Shown: positions 1 through 7,091, numbered from the stretch's first letter. The stretch is 8,148 bases of DNA from JALORV01 sp035255845 (GCA_035255845.1 DATEZE010000103.1:1-8148), one strand, 5' to 3'. The notes: a model not told the origin generated them from the letters alone. Program-made: numbers and translations.

Positions 1-16
1 TTAAACGCTCGGCTTC

Positions 17-22
17 TATAAT
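17..22 (+). promoter_or_regulatory. Probable sigma-70 -10 box of mrcA
   Basis: The hexamer TATAAT is a perfect match to the -10 consensus and stands out in otherwise GC-rich DNA. A transcript would start near position 29, giving a leader of about 67 nt before the GTG start of mrcA at 96. The matching -35 box would lie at or just beyond the left edge of the window, so it cannot be checked. A 5 bp stem (CTTCG, 31-35, with CGAAG, 41-45) would sit at the very 5' end of that transcript. What is seen is the hexamer; its use as a promoter is inferred. Confidence 0.5.
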
Positions 23-95
23 TCCCGACTCTTCGTGCAGCGAAGCGCAAATAAGCGGTCACTCGCACGCCCAGTTCCCACCAGCGACAATTTCC

Positions 96-2471
96 GTGTC
101 CGAGGATAAGTCCGGCAGCGATAACGCAGCGCCCGCCCCCCGGCGGCCGAGGCCCTGGTATTTGACCGACTTGTTGTGGGTCGGCGGGCTCGCGGGTGCG
201 GGCCTCGCCTCGGCCCTGCTGCTGCTCACCTTCGCATTCGCGGTGGTGTACGCCAACCTGCCTTCGATTGAGGCGCTGACGGACTACCGGCCGAAGATTC
301 CGCTTCGGGTCTGGACCGCGGACGGACTGCTGATTGGCGAATTCGGCGAGGAACGTCGCGACTACGTGGCGGTCGCGGACATGCCGGACCTGTTGAAGAA
401 GGCGATCCTCGCCGCCGAGGACGATCGGTTTTACGAGCATCACGGCGTGGATTACGCGGGCCTCGCACGCGCGGCGGTCTCAAACTTCGTCTCGGGCCGG
501 CGCGGCCAGGGCGGCAGCACGATCACGATGCAGGTCGCCCGAAATTTCTTCCTGAGCTCTGAGCGCAGCTACATCCGCAAGATCTATGAGATTGCGCTGG
601 CGTACAAGATCGAGTCGTCGCTCAGTAAGGACCGCATCTTCGAGGTCTATGCCAACCAGATCTTCCTCGGGCAGCGCGCCTACGGCTTTGCGGCGGCCTC
701 GCAGATCTATTTCGGCAAGAAGCTAAAGGATGTGACCGTGGCCGAAATGGCCACGCTTGCCGGACTGCCGGTGGCCCCGAGCGCCTACAACCCGTTCGTG
801 AATCCAAAGCGCGCCAAGAGCCGGCAGCAGTATGTGCTGACGCGCATGCTTGATCTCGGCTACATTGATCGGCCGACATTCGATGCCGCGCTCGCGCAGG
901 AACTCAAGCCGCGCCACGGCAGCGCACTCACCGACGAGTCGCCGCGGATGCGCCTGCACGCCGAGTACGCGGCCGAACTTGCGCGTCTTCTGGTTTACGA
1001 CGTGTTTCGCGATGAGACCTACACGCGCGGCCTGAATGTCACCACGACGCTGCGCCGCGAGGACCAGGAAGTCGCTTACGGCGCGCTGCGCAAGGCGGTG
1101 CTCGACTACGACCGCAAGTACGGTTACCGCGGTCCGGAAGCCTTCATCGACATGGTCGCCGATCCGGCCACGCGCGACCAGCGCATCGAGGACGCGCTGG
1201 TCGAGGCGATCGACAGCCCCAACATGCTGCCGGCGGTAGTGCTCGAGGCCACGCCGCAACTGGTCCGCCTCGCGCTTCAGGGAGCGCAGACCGTCGAAAT
1301 CAAGGGCGACGGACTGAAGTTCGTCACCGCATCGCTCTCACCGAAGGCTCAGCCGGCACGCAGGATCATCCCGGGCGCAGTGGTTCGCATCGCGCGCAAT
1401 GAGAAGACCGGCTGGGAGATCGTGCAGCTGCCGCAGGTCGAGGCGGCGTTCGTCGCAGCGAACTCGCGCAATGGCGCAATCCGCGCCCTAGTGGGCGGCT
1501 TTGACTTCAACCTAAATAAGTTCAATCACGTCACGCAGGCTTGGCGCCAGCCGGGCTCCAGTTTTAAGCCCTTCATCTACTCCGCGTCGCTGGAAAAAGG
1601 GTTCACCCCGAGCACGCTGATCAACGACGCGCCGATATCAATCGATCCGGACCTGACTGGCGGTCAGGTGTGGGAGCCGAAGAACTACGACGGCAAGTTC
1701 GAGGGTCCAATGCGCCTGCGACAGGGGCTGGCGAAATCGAAGAACCTGGTGTCGATCCGCATACTGCAGGCCATCGGTCCACGCTATGCGCAGGACTGGA
1801 TCACACGATTCGGGTTCGAAGCGGAAAAGCATCCGGCCTATCTGACGATGGCCCTGGGTGCGGGATCCGTGACGCCGTGGTCCATGCTCAATGCCTATGC
1901 CGTGTTTGCCAATGGCGGCTATGGCGTGCAACTGCACCTGATCAGCAAAGTCACCGATGCCAACAGCAAGGTCCTGATGGAAGCCCAGCCGGTCAATGCG
2001 GGAGAAAGCGCCGTGCGGGTATTAAATGAGCGCAACGCGTTCGTCATGGACAGTCTGCTGAAGGAGGTCGCCCGCAGCGGAACCGCGGCACGCGCCTATG
2101 CGACATTGAAGCGCGCCGACATCGGCGGCAAGACCGGCACGACGAACGACTCGCACGACGCGTGGTTCGCCGGTTACGGCGGCGACCTGGTTGCAGTGGC
2201 ATGGATGGGGTTCGACCAGCCGCGCCCTCTCGGCGAACGCGAGACCGGCGGCGGCCTGGCGTTGCCGATATGGATCTCCTATATGGCGCGTGCGCTCAAC
2301 GGCGTGCCGGACGCTCCGCGCACTGCGCCGGCGGGAATCGTCGAACTGGGTGGCGAGTACTACTACGTCGAGCACCAGCCCGGACAGGGCGTCGCCAGCG
2401 TCGGAATCGAGGACGGCCTTCCCCCCGAGGAAAAGGCGAAGCGCGAAACGGTACGCGAACAGATCTTCTAG
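96..2471 (+). CDS. mrcA: Penicillin-binding protein 1A (class A, bifunctional peptidoglycan synthase)
   Basis: Inner-membrane enzyme that polymerises lipid II into glycan strands and cross-links the stem peptides. The 791 residues begin with a short cytoplasmic tail and one membrane segment (about 28-52). The GT51 glycosyltransferase domain follows: E108 in EDDRFYEHHGVD is the expected catalytic glutamate, GQGGSTITMQ is at 137-146, and E183 in the KDRIFEVYANQIFLG block is the likely second glutamate. A middle region of roughly 300-440 fits the OB-like insertion of PBP1A. The transpeptidase domain has SSFK at 488-491 (nucleophile S488), SKN at 548-550 and KTGT at 679-682. All three penicillin-binding motifs are intact. 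Length is slightly below the 820-850 usual for gammaproteobacterial PBP1A. The start is GTG with no clear Shine-Dalgarno; no upstream in-frame ATG is visible. It converges on cyaY. The symbol ponA is also used for this gene. Confidence 0.96.
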   Translation: MSEDKSGSDNAAPAPRRPRPWYLTDLLWVGGLAGAGLASALLLLTFAFAVVYANLPSIEALTDYRPKIPLRVWTADGLLIGEFGEERRDYVAVADMPDLLKKAILAAEDDRFYEHHGVDYAGLARAAVSNFVSGRRGQGGSTITMQVARNFFLSSERSYIRKIYEIALAYKIESSLSKDRIFEVYANQIFLGQRAYGFAAASQIYFGKKLKDVTVAEMATLAGLPVAPSAYNPFVNPKRAKSRQQYVLTRMLDLGYIDRPTFDAALAQELKPRHGSALTDESPRMRLHAEYAAELARLLVYDVFRDETYTRGLNVTTTLRREDQEVAYGALRKAVLDYDRKYGYRGPEAFIDMVADPATRDQRIEDALVEAIDSPNMLPAVVLEATPQLVRLALQGAQTVEIKGDGLKFVTASLSPKAQPARRIIPGAVVRIARNEKTGWEIVQLPQVEAAFVAANSRNGAIRALVGGFDFNLNKFNHVTQAWRQPGSSFKPFIYSASLEKGFTPSTLINDAPISIDPDLTGGQVWEPKNYDGKFEGPMRLRQGLAKSKNLVSIRILQAIGPRYAQDWITRFGFEAEKHPAYLTMALGAGSVTPWSMLNAYAVFANGGYGVQLHLISKVTDANSKVLMEAQPVNAGESAVRVLNERNAFVMDSLLKEVARSGTAARAYATLKRADIGGKTGTTNDSHDAWFAGYGGDLVAVAWMGFDQPRPLGERETGGGLALPIWISYMARALNGVPDAPRTAPAGIVELGGEYYYVEHQPGQGVASVGIEDGLPPEEKAKRETVREQIF

Positions 2472-2496
2472 TTCAGAAACCCTCGCGAGTGATCGC

Positions 2497-2820
2497 TCAT
2501 CGCCTGCGGCTGCTGATGACGATTGCGCTGCCTCCCAGAGCCGAAACGATGCGTGACAGCGCTGCAAACAATTCCGTGCCGTCGCGCGTGTCGCGCCAGC
2601 CGTCTCGCCACTCGTAGTGATGCGCACCGCTCCGCGCCGCGACCCACAGCTGCTTCATCGGCGCCTGACTGTTGACCACCACGCGGGCGCCGTCGGCGAA
2701 TTCGAGAGTCAGCACGTTGCCCGCGCGACTGAGCTCGATGTCGAGGCCACTGGCGTCGACCGCGTCCTCAATGTCGGCAAGCGCGTCTTCCGCGTGCTGC
2801 ATGAACTCGGAATCGGTCAT
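2497..2820 (-). CDS. cyaY: Iron-sulfur cluster assembly protein CyaY (bacterial frataxin)
   Basis: Small cytoplasmic iron-binding protein that modulates the IscS/IscU cluster-assembly machinery. Its 107 residues match the E. coli family length (106). The N-terminus MTDSEF closely resembles E. coli MNDSEF. The first helix carries the acidic ridge expected for iron binding (E5, E11, D12, D16, E18, D19, D22). The conserved sheet region follows, with N50, Q52, P54, Q57 and W59, then G65 and H67-H68. The gene converges on mrcA with 25 bp between the stops, and is divergent from lptM with only 18 bp between start codons, an arrangement known from other Gammaproteobacteria. Its promoter must therefore lie inside lptM; TAAAAT on the minus strand at 2865-2860 is a possible -10, but no good -35 pairs with it. 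Family assignment is secure; regulation is not visible. Confidence 0.95.
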   Translation of the reverse strand: MTDSEFMQHAEDALADIEDAVDASGLDIELSRAGNVLTLEFADGARVVVNSQAPMKQLWVAARSGAHHYEWRDGWRDTRDGTELFAALSRIVSALGGSAIVISSRRR

Positions 2821-2838
2821 GTTAGATTCGTTTGCACG

Positions 2839-3054
2839 ATGGCTTACGGTCGAAGCAACATTTTATGCGGCGCAATTGTGCTCGCACTGTCAGCGTGCGG
2901 CCAGAAAGGTCCCCTGACGCTGCCACCGCCTGTTGCCGCACCACAGTCGCGCGCCCCGGGTGACACGTCGAATCCGCCTCCGACGGAACGGCCGACCGAG
3001 CGGCCCGGCGAGAAGCGCTACCCCGACGTTCCGGCGACCAACGAGCCGCGATGA
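2839..3054 (+). CDS. lptM: LPS translocon maturation lipoprotein LptM (YifL family)
   Basis: A 71-residue lipoprotein. A short positively charged N-terminus (R5) and hydrophobic stretch lead to the lipobox LSAC, so C20 would be lipidated after cleavage by signal peptidase II. The sequence right after it, CGQKGPL, is the hallmark of the LptM/YifL family. The rest is proline-rich and probably disordered, with a PTERPTER duplication near 48-55. In E. coli, LptM binds the outer-membrane LPS translocon LptDE and promotes correct disulfide formation in LptD. I chose the ATG at 2839 because it places the lipobox at the usual distance; an in-frame upstream extension would overlap cyaY and destroy the signal peptide. 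Its stop overlaps the lysA start (ATGA), indicating cotranscription and translational coupling. Many annotations leave this gene out or call it a hypothetical lipoprotein. Confidence 0.9.
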   Translation: MAYGRSNILCGAIVLALSACGQKGPLTLPPPVAAPQSRAPGDTSNPPPTERPTERPGEKRYPDVPATNEPR

Positions 3055-4325
3055 GCATCGCGCTGCCCGACGAGGCAGGTTTTTCGTATCGCGGCGGCGT
3101 TCTTCACTGCGAGGGTGCGTCTGTCATGGCGCTGGCGCAACGCTTCGGCACGCCGCTCTACATCTATTCGCGCAGCGCGATCACGCGCGCGTTCGAGGCG
3201 TACGCGGAGGCGCTAGCGGGCCGTCGCGCACTGGTCTGCTATGCGATGAAGGCGAATTCCAACCTCGCGGTGCTCGACGTCCTGGCGCGGCTGGGCGCAG
3301 GCTTCGACATCGTTTCCGGCGGTGAGCTTGCCCGCGTGCTTGCGGCTGGCGGGGATCCCGCCAGGGTCGTGTTCTCTGGCGTCGGCAAGACTGAATGGGA
3401 GATCGAGCAGGCGTTGCAGGTCGACATCATGTGTTTCAACATCGAGTCGGCCGCGGAACTCGATCGCATCGACGCGGTGGCGCGACGCCTGCGCAGGAGA
3501 GCGCGCATCTCAGTGCGCGTGAACCCGGACGTCGACCCGCGCACTCATCCCTACATCTCGACGGGACTCAAGGCGAACAAGTTCGGCGTAGGACACGAGG
3601 AGACGCTCGCGCTGTATCGATCGGCAAGGTCGCGCCCCGGCGTCGAAGTGGTCGGAATCGACTGTCATATCGGATCACAGATCACCGAGCTCGAGCCCTA
3701 CCTCGACGCTACGGACCGATTGCTCGACCTCGTCGACGCGATCGAAGGCGCCGGCACCCGACTGCAGCACATCGACTTCGGTGGCGGCCTCGGTATCCGC
3801 TACGCCGATGAGAAACCACCGCTACCCGCCGCGCTCGTACGCGCGATCCTGCAGCGCGTGGATGCCCGCGGCATTTCCGACAGGACGCTGATGTTCGAGC
3901 CCGGTCGTTCGATCGTCGGCAACGCCGGCATCCTGGTCACGCGGGTCGAATATCTGAAGCGGACGGACGTCAAGAACTTCGCGATCGTCGATGCCGGGAT
4001 GAACGATCAGTTGCGGCCGGCGCTGTACGACGCCTGGATGGGCACCGTGCCCGTTCAGCCCCGACCGGGAGCGGCGGAGCATTACGACATCGTCGGACCG
4101 ATCTGCGAATCGGGCGACTGGCTGGCGCGTGACCGCGCTCTGGCGCTCCTTCCGGGCGACCTGCTCGCGATCACGAGCAGTGGTGCCTACGGCAGCGCGA
4201 TGAGCTCGAACTACAACACCCGTGCTCGTGCGGCCGAGGTTATGGTCGATGGCGACCGGGCCTACGAAGTGCGGCGGCGCGAAAGCATCTCCGAGCTTTT
4301 CGCTGGCGAATCGACGCTGCCCTGA
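3051..4325 (+). CDS. lysA: Diaminopimelate decarboxylase (PLP-dependent)
   Basis: Catalyses the last step of lysine synthesis: meso-diaminopimelate to L-lysine plus CO2. It is a fold-type III PLP enzyme with an N-terminal (beta/alpha)8 barrel and a C-terminal beta domain. K67 in CYAMKANSN is the PLP Schiff-base lysine. H206 in CHIGSQ stacks on the cofactor. The GGGLG loop and EPGRS (283-287) bind the phosphate. C352 in ICESGDWL comes from the partner subunit of the dimer. Y380 in AYGSAMSSNYN contacts PLP and substrate. The 424 residues are normal for the family. The ATG overlaps the lptM stop by 4 nt, which fixes the start and suggests an lptM-lysA operon. In many gammaproteobacteria dapF follows directly; here guaC does, after a 144 bp spacer. 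Confidence 0.97.
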   Translation: MSIALPDEAGFSYRGGVLHCEGASVMALAQRFGTPLYIYSRSAITRAFEAYAEALAGRRALVCYAMKANSNLAVLDVLARLGAGFDIVSGGELARVLAAGGDPARVVFSGVGKTEWEIEQALQVDIMCFNIESAAELDRIDAVARRLRRRARISVRVNPDVDPRTHPYISTGLKANKFGVGHEETLALYRSARSRPGVEVVGIDCHIGSQITELEPYLDATDRLLDLVDAIEGAGTRLQHIDFGGGLGIRYADEKPPLPAALVRAILQRVDARGISDRTLMFEPGRSIVGNAGILVTRVEYLKRTDVKNFAIVDAGMNDQLRPALYDAWMGTVPVQPRPGAAEHYDIVGPICESGDWLARDRALALLPGDLLAITSSGAYGSAMSSNYNTRARAAEVMVDGDRAYEVRRRESISELFAGESTLP

Positions 4326-4346
4326 CGCGTCCCAGGCCCGCGCCAT

Positions 4347-4413
4347 GCGGGGCTCGGCAGTGCCCTTACAGCCGGATCGCAGCCCCGATGCTTACAGCGT
4401 CGCACTGCCCCGC
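4347..4413 (+). repeat. Diverged tandem repeat with alternative stem pairings between lysA and guaC
   Basis: Two imperfect direct copies lie 26 bp apart: 4365-4387 and 4391-4412. Both read CTTACAGC, a short variable spacer, TCGCA, then GCCCCG. The first copy has CGGA as spacer; the second has a single G in its place and an extra CT before GCCCCG. Just upstream, CGGGGCT (4348-4354) is complementary to AGCCCCG of copy 1 (4381-4387), while GGCAGTGC (4356-4363) is complementary to GCACTGCC in copy 2 (4402-4409). The two pairings cross, so they are mutually exclusive or form a pseudoknot. There is no U-tract, so it is not a classical terminator. It could be a lysA 3' end structure, a guaC leader element or an operator pair. 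The repeat is seen directly; any function is inferred. Confidence 0.55.
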
Positions 4414-4469
4414 GCCTGCCGACGGAGCGGAAGGCTAGACTGATTTGTCGCGATGCACCTGGGACTGCC

Positions 4470-5510
4470 ATGCACATCGAACACGAGGTCAAGCTCGATT
4501 TCAAGGATGTCTTAATCCGGCCGAAGCGCTCGACCCTGACGTCCCGCTCCGACGTGGACATAACACGCGACTTCACGTTCCGTCACGCCGGCGTGAAGTA
4601 TCACGGCATTCCGATCATCGCCTCCAACATGGACACGACCGGAACCTTCGAGATGGCGCGGGCGCTCGGCGAGTTTGGGCTCTCGACTGCGCTGCATAAG
4701 CACTACAGCGTCGAGGATTGCGCTAAGTACTTCCCGTCCCTGGAGCGCAAGTCGGCCGCGTTTTACTCAATGGGCATCACCAAGGCCGACGAGGAGAAGT
4801 TCAAGCGCGTCATGGACGCCGCCGGACCTGCGCTCGAATACGTCTGCATCGACGTCGCCAACGGCTACCACGAGAACTTCGTCACCTTCGTCACACGCAT
4901 CCGCACTCAGTATCCGCGGCTCGTGATCATGGCCGGCAATGTGGTCACCGGCGAGATGACGGAAGAACTGATTCTTTCCGGGGCCGACATCGTCAAGGTC
5001 GGCATCGGTCCGGGTTCGGTCTGTACGACACGCAAGATGACGGGTGTCGGCTACCCGCAGCTTTCGGCCGTGATCGAGTGCGCGGATGCGGCGCATGGCC
5101 TGTCCGGGCTGATCTGCGCCGATGGCGGCTGCAGCACACCGGGCGACGTCGCCAAGGCCTTTGGCGGGGGCGCCGACTTCGTCATGCTTGGCGGCATGTT
5201 CGCCGGTCACGACGAATCGGGCGGCGAGCGCGTCGACCGCGACGGTTCGAGTTACAAGCGCTTTTACGGCATGAGCAGCAAGGCCGCGATGGAGCGCTAC
5301 TCAGGCGGGGTTGCCGGCTATCGTGCTGCCGAAGGCAAGGAGGTGCTGGTCCCATACCGCGGGCCAGTCGCAAACACCGCGCAGGAGATCCTCGGCGGCG
5401 TCCGCTCGGCCTGCACCTACGTCGGCGCGCGACGGCTCAAGGAGCTTTCGAAGCGCACGAGCTTCGTGCGCGTCAGCCAGCAAGTCAGCGAAGCCTTCGG
5501 CAATTCGTGA
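4470..5510 (+). CDS. guaC: GMP reductase
   Basis: Purine-salvage enzyme: NADPH-dependent reductive deamination of GMP to IMP and ammonia, allowing guanine nucleotides to be converted back toward adenine nucleotides. The 346 residues align end to end with E. coli GuaC (347 residues), starting from HEVKLDFKDVLIRPKRS near the N-terminus. It has the (beta/alpha)8 barrel of the IMPDH/GMPR family without the CBS-domain insertion of IMP dehydrogenase. C185 in GPGSVCTTR is the catalytic cysteine. DGGCSTPGDVAKAFGGGADF and the following GGMFAGHDESGG block form the nucleotide phosphate and ring site. The block near the C-terminus, LGGVRSACTYVGA, is GMPR-like. The ATG at 4470 matches the E. coli N-terminus; its Shine-Dalgarno is weak. 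It converges on the cytochrome c4 gene with 24 bp between stops. Codon use resembles its neighbours, so I see no sign of recent transfer. Confidence 0.97.
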   Translation: MHIEHEVKLDFKDVLIRPKRSTLTSRSDVDITRDFTFRHAGVKYHGIPIIASNMDTTGTFEMARALGEFGLSTALHKHYSVEDCAKYFPSLERKSAAFYSMGITKADEEKFKRVMDAAGPALEYVCIDVANGYHENFVTFVTRIRTQYPRLVIMAGNVVTGEMTEELILSGADIVKVGIGPGSVCTTRKMTGVGYPQLSAVIECADAAHGLSGLICADGGCSTPGDVAKAFGGGADFVMLGGMFAGHDESGGERVDRDGSSYKRFYGMSSKAAMERYSGGVAGYRAAEGKEVLVPYRGPVANTAQEILGGVRSACTYVGARRLKELSKRTSFVRVSQQVSEAFGNS

Positions 5511-5534
5511 CGAGGCAGGGTCACAGGGCAGCGC

Positions 5535-6191
5535 TCAGCGGCGCAGTCCCTGGATGTAGTCGGCCACTGCGCGCATCTCGGCCTCGGTCAGGCGCGCGGC
5601 AATCTGCTGCATCGGCAGGTTGTTGTGGCGCACGCCATCGCGGAAGGCTTTCAGCGTCGCCTCGACATATTCGGCGTGCTGGCCCCCGAGGCGCGGATAC
5701 TGATTCGGGATCCCGGCGCCGGTCGGGTTATGGCAGCCGGAACACGCCGGCAGCGCCTTGTCAGGGATGCCGGCGCGCCAGATGCGCTGACCCAGTTCGA
5801 GCGTGTCCTGGTTGCGAGCCGTCCCGGGCTTCTGCGTCTGTCGCGAAAACCAGGCGGCGAGATCGCGCCGATCCTGCTCCGACAAGCTGCCGGCAATGCC
5901 GTTCATGATCGGATTCTCGCGTGCCGGTTTCTGTTCGCCGCTGCGAACGGTGTAGTCCGTCAGCTGCTTGACCAGATACGCCGAGTGCTGTTGTGCCAGC
6001 TTGGGATTGCCGGGAATCGTCGAATTGCCATCGGCGGCATGGCAGGCCGCGCAGACCTGCGATGCAATCTGCTGACCCTTGGCCGCATCAAGCTTCGGCG
6101 CTGCCTTCTCCTGCGCGCCGGCCGCAACCGCCGCAAGGCTGCCAGCCGCCACGAGCACGAACCCGCAACGACGCCACGTCGACATTCTCAT
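5535..6191 (-). CDS. Diheme cytochrome c4
   Basis: Periplasmic electron carrier, typically linked to cytochrome bc1 and terminal oxidases. The 218-residue precursor has a Sec signal peptide (basic MRMSTWRR, hydrophobic core to about residue 24), probably cut near AGA-QEK at 26. Two homologous class I cytochrome c domains follow. Heme 1 binds C47-AA-C50-H51 with M96 (NPIMNGIA) as likely distal ligand; heme 2 binds C150-SG-C153-H154 with M194 (NLPMQQIA). This is the c4 layout, with YPRLGGQH in the second half. The upstream minus-strand sequence AAGGCGAGTA is a Shine-Dalgarno at good spacing for the ATG at 6191 and less good for the ATG two codons later, which supports the longer start. It is divergent from engB, a pairing also known near Pseudomonas cc4. 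Maturation would need the Ccm system, not in this window. Confidence 0.95.
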   Translation of the reverse strand: MRMSTWRRCGFVLVAAGSLAAVAAGAQEKAAPKLDAAKGQQIASQVCAACHAADGNSTIPGNPKLAQQHSAYLVKQLTDYTVRSGEQKPARENPIMNGIAGSLSEQDRRDLAAWFSRQTQKPGTARNQDTLELGQRIWRAGIPDKALPACSGCHNPTGAGIPNQYPRLGGQHAEYVEATLKAFRDGVRHNNLPMQQIAARLTEAEMRAVADYIQGLRR

Positions 6192-6265
6192 TACTCGCCT
6201 TCGATGGTTGTGCGTGCGAGGTGGCCGACTGCAGCGCGGGCCCTCTCGCCTCTGCGCCGTCAGCT

Positions 6266-6280
6266 GCCGGCGATGCCGGC
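6266..6280. repeat. GCCGGC-GAT-GCCGGC hairpin in the cytochrome c4/engB divergent spacer
   Basis: Two copies of the palindrome GCCGGC flank the trinucleotide GAT, giving a 6 bp all-GC stem with a 3 nt loop, or equally a direct repeat of a self-complementary hexamer. It lies 75 bp upstream of the cytochrome start and 54 bp upstream of the engB start, in the 142 bp region that must hold both promoters. TATTCT at 6302-6307 (+) is a weak -10 candidate for engB. No convincing -35 was found on either strand. The element could be an operator or chance in GC-rich DNA. Confidence 0.4.
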
Positions 6281-6333
6281 GGGCCGCTCTGCAAAGCCGC
6301 GTATTCTACCGAACTCCCGATTGGCGCTCGCCT

Positions 6334-6960
6334 GTGTCCTTGTCGCTTTTCCACTCCGCGCGCTTCGCAATCTCGGTGGCCGATCTCGCCACCATTGCGC
6401 CACCCGCCCTGCCGGAGATCGCGTTCGCGGGACGCTCGAATGCCGGCAAGTCCACCGTCATCAACGTTCTGACGCAGCAGAAACGACTGGCGTTCGCCAG
6501 CAAAACGCCGGGTCGCACGCAGCTGCTGAACTTCTTCGTGCTGACCGAGAAGAACGAGCACGGCGATCGCGTCGAGCGCGGCACACTGGTGGACTTACCC
6601 GGCTACGGCTACGCGCGGGCCGATGCCAGCCAAAGGGCGACTTGGGATGCCCTCGTCGGTGGGTACGTCGGCAACCGCCAGTCGCTGATCGGCATCGTGC
6701 TGGTCATGGACGCGCGCCGGCCGTTCATGCCGCCGGACGAAGCTCTGCTCCGATTCATCGATCGGCGCGGCTGCCTGCTGCACTTCCTGTTGAACAAATC
6801 GGATCAGCTGGGCACGACCGAGCGCCGCGTTGCACTAGCCGGTGCCAACAAGCGTGCCGCAACGATCGGCCCACGCGCCAGCGCGCAACTGTTTTCCGCT
6901 CTCAAACGGGAGGGAGTGGACGAGCTCGCCGAAACGCTGACGCGCTGGCTCTTCGCCTGA
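6334..6960 (+). CDS. engB: Ribosome biogenesis GTP-binding protein EngB (YihA/YsxC)
   Basis: Cytoplasmic TRAFAC-class GTPase needed for late assembly of the 50S subunit. From a GTG start at 6334 the product has 208 residues (E. coli YihA has 210). G1 is GRSNAGKST at 33-41, G2 is in KTPGRTQ (58-62), G3 is DLPGYGYA (88-95), G4 is NKSD at 154-157 and G5 is the SAL of FSALKREG (188-190). E. coli uses TKAD at G4; NKSD here is the generic GTPase consensus. The reading frame stays open back to 6079, but that stretch is arginine- and cysteine-rich, overlaps the cytochrome c4 gene and has no family resemblance, so I reject the longer start. GTG 6334 and TTG 6340 are both possible; no strong Shine-Dalgarno helps. 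It is followed by hemB on the same strand after 171 bp. Confidence 0.93.
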   Translation: MSLSLFHSARFAISVADLATIAPPALPEIAFAGRSNAGKSTVINVLTQQKRLAFASKTPGRTQLLNFFVLTEKNEHGDRVERGTLVDLPGYGYARADASQRATWDALVGGYVGNRQSLIGIVLVMDARRPFMPPDEALLRFIDRRGCLLHFLLNKSDQLGTTERRVALAGANKRAATIGPRASAQLFSALKREGVDELAETLTRWLFA

Positions 6961-6987
6961 TGCGCTGCGCGGCCGTATGATGAACAT

Positions 6988-7015
6988 AAAAAAATGCCCC
7001 GGGATATTCTGGGGC
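6988..7015 (-). terminator. GC hairpin with flanking A7/T7 tract between engB and hemB
   Basis: GCCCC (6996-7000) pairs with GGGGC (7011-7015). Seven A residues at 6988-6994 lie on the left side, so only a minus-strand transcript would end in hairpin plus U7, as an intrinsic terminator should. As plus-strand RNA the stem is longer (8 bp with two G-U pairs, ATAT loop) but lacks a U-tract. No minus-strand gene in the window would need termination here. It may therefore end antisense transcription, act as an imperfect engB terminator, or be a leader structure of hemB. Confidence 0.35.
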
Positions 7016-7075
7016 TGCAACGCCTGTCATGGCGCCCGCTCAGGGAGGTCAAGCGGGAGACGACGGGACACCATC

Positions 7076-7091
7076 ATCTTCGACGGAAGAT
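7076..7091 (+). repeat. Short perfect stem-loop in the hemB leader
   Basis: ATCTTC (7076-7081) and GAAGAT (7086-7091) form a perfect 6 bp inverted repeat around a GACG tetraloop, 41 bp before the hemB ATG. It would form a small hairpin in the 5' leader if transcription starts upstream. No U-tract follows. A role in hemB expression is possible but unproven. Confidence 0.35.

Noticed and set aside
723..1259. 178-codon open frame on the minus strand
   Set aside because: It lies wholly inside mrcA, opposite conserved GT51 and linker sequence; a shadow frame.
2482..2489. CTCGCGAG palindrome between mrcA and cyaY stops
   Set aside because: An 8 bp palindrome with no loop and no T-tract; too short to call a bidirectional terminator and expected by chance at this GC content.
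2022..2627. 201-codon open frame on the minus strand
   Set aside because: It is antisense to the end of mrcA (including the KTGT region) and overlaps cyaY in another frame. No motif or start signal was seen.
4345..4443. Small ORF in the lysA-guaC spacer (32 codons from ATG 4345)
   Set aside because: It is the tail of an open frame that already overlaps lysA, has no ribosome binding site and spans the tandem repeat with a period not divisible by three.
6079..6333. N-terminal extension of engB by 85 codons
   Set aside because: It overlaps the cytochrome c4 gene and its Shine-Dalgarno, is Arg/Cys-rich, and would make EngB far longer than its family; GTG 6334 gives the normal length.
5625..6980. 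451-codon open frame on the plus strand
   Set aside because: It runs antisense to cytochrome c4 and out of frame through engB, both firmly identified. The translation is arginine/alanine-rich with no family features, as expected of a shadow frame in GC-rich DNA.
6976..6981. TATGAT as a hemB -10 box
   Set aside because: It matches five of six consensus positions, but no acceptable -35 lies 16-18 bp upstream (that stretch is the end of engB), so I do not call it a promoter.
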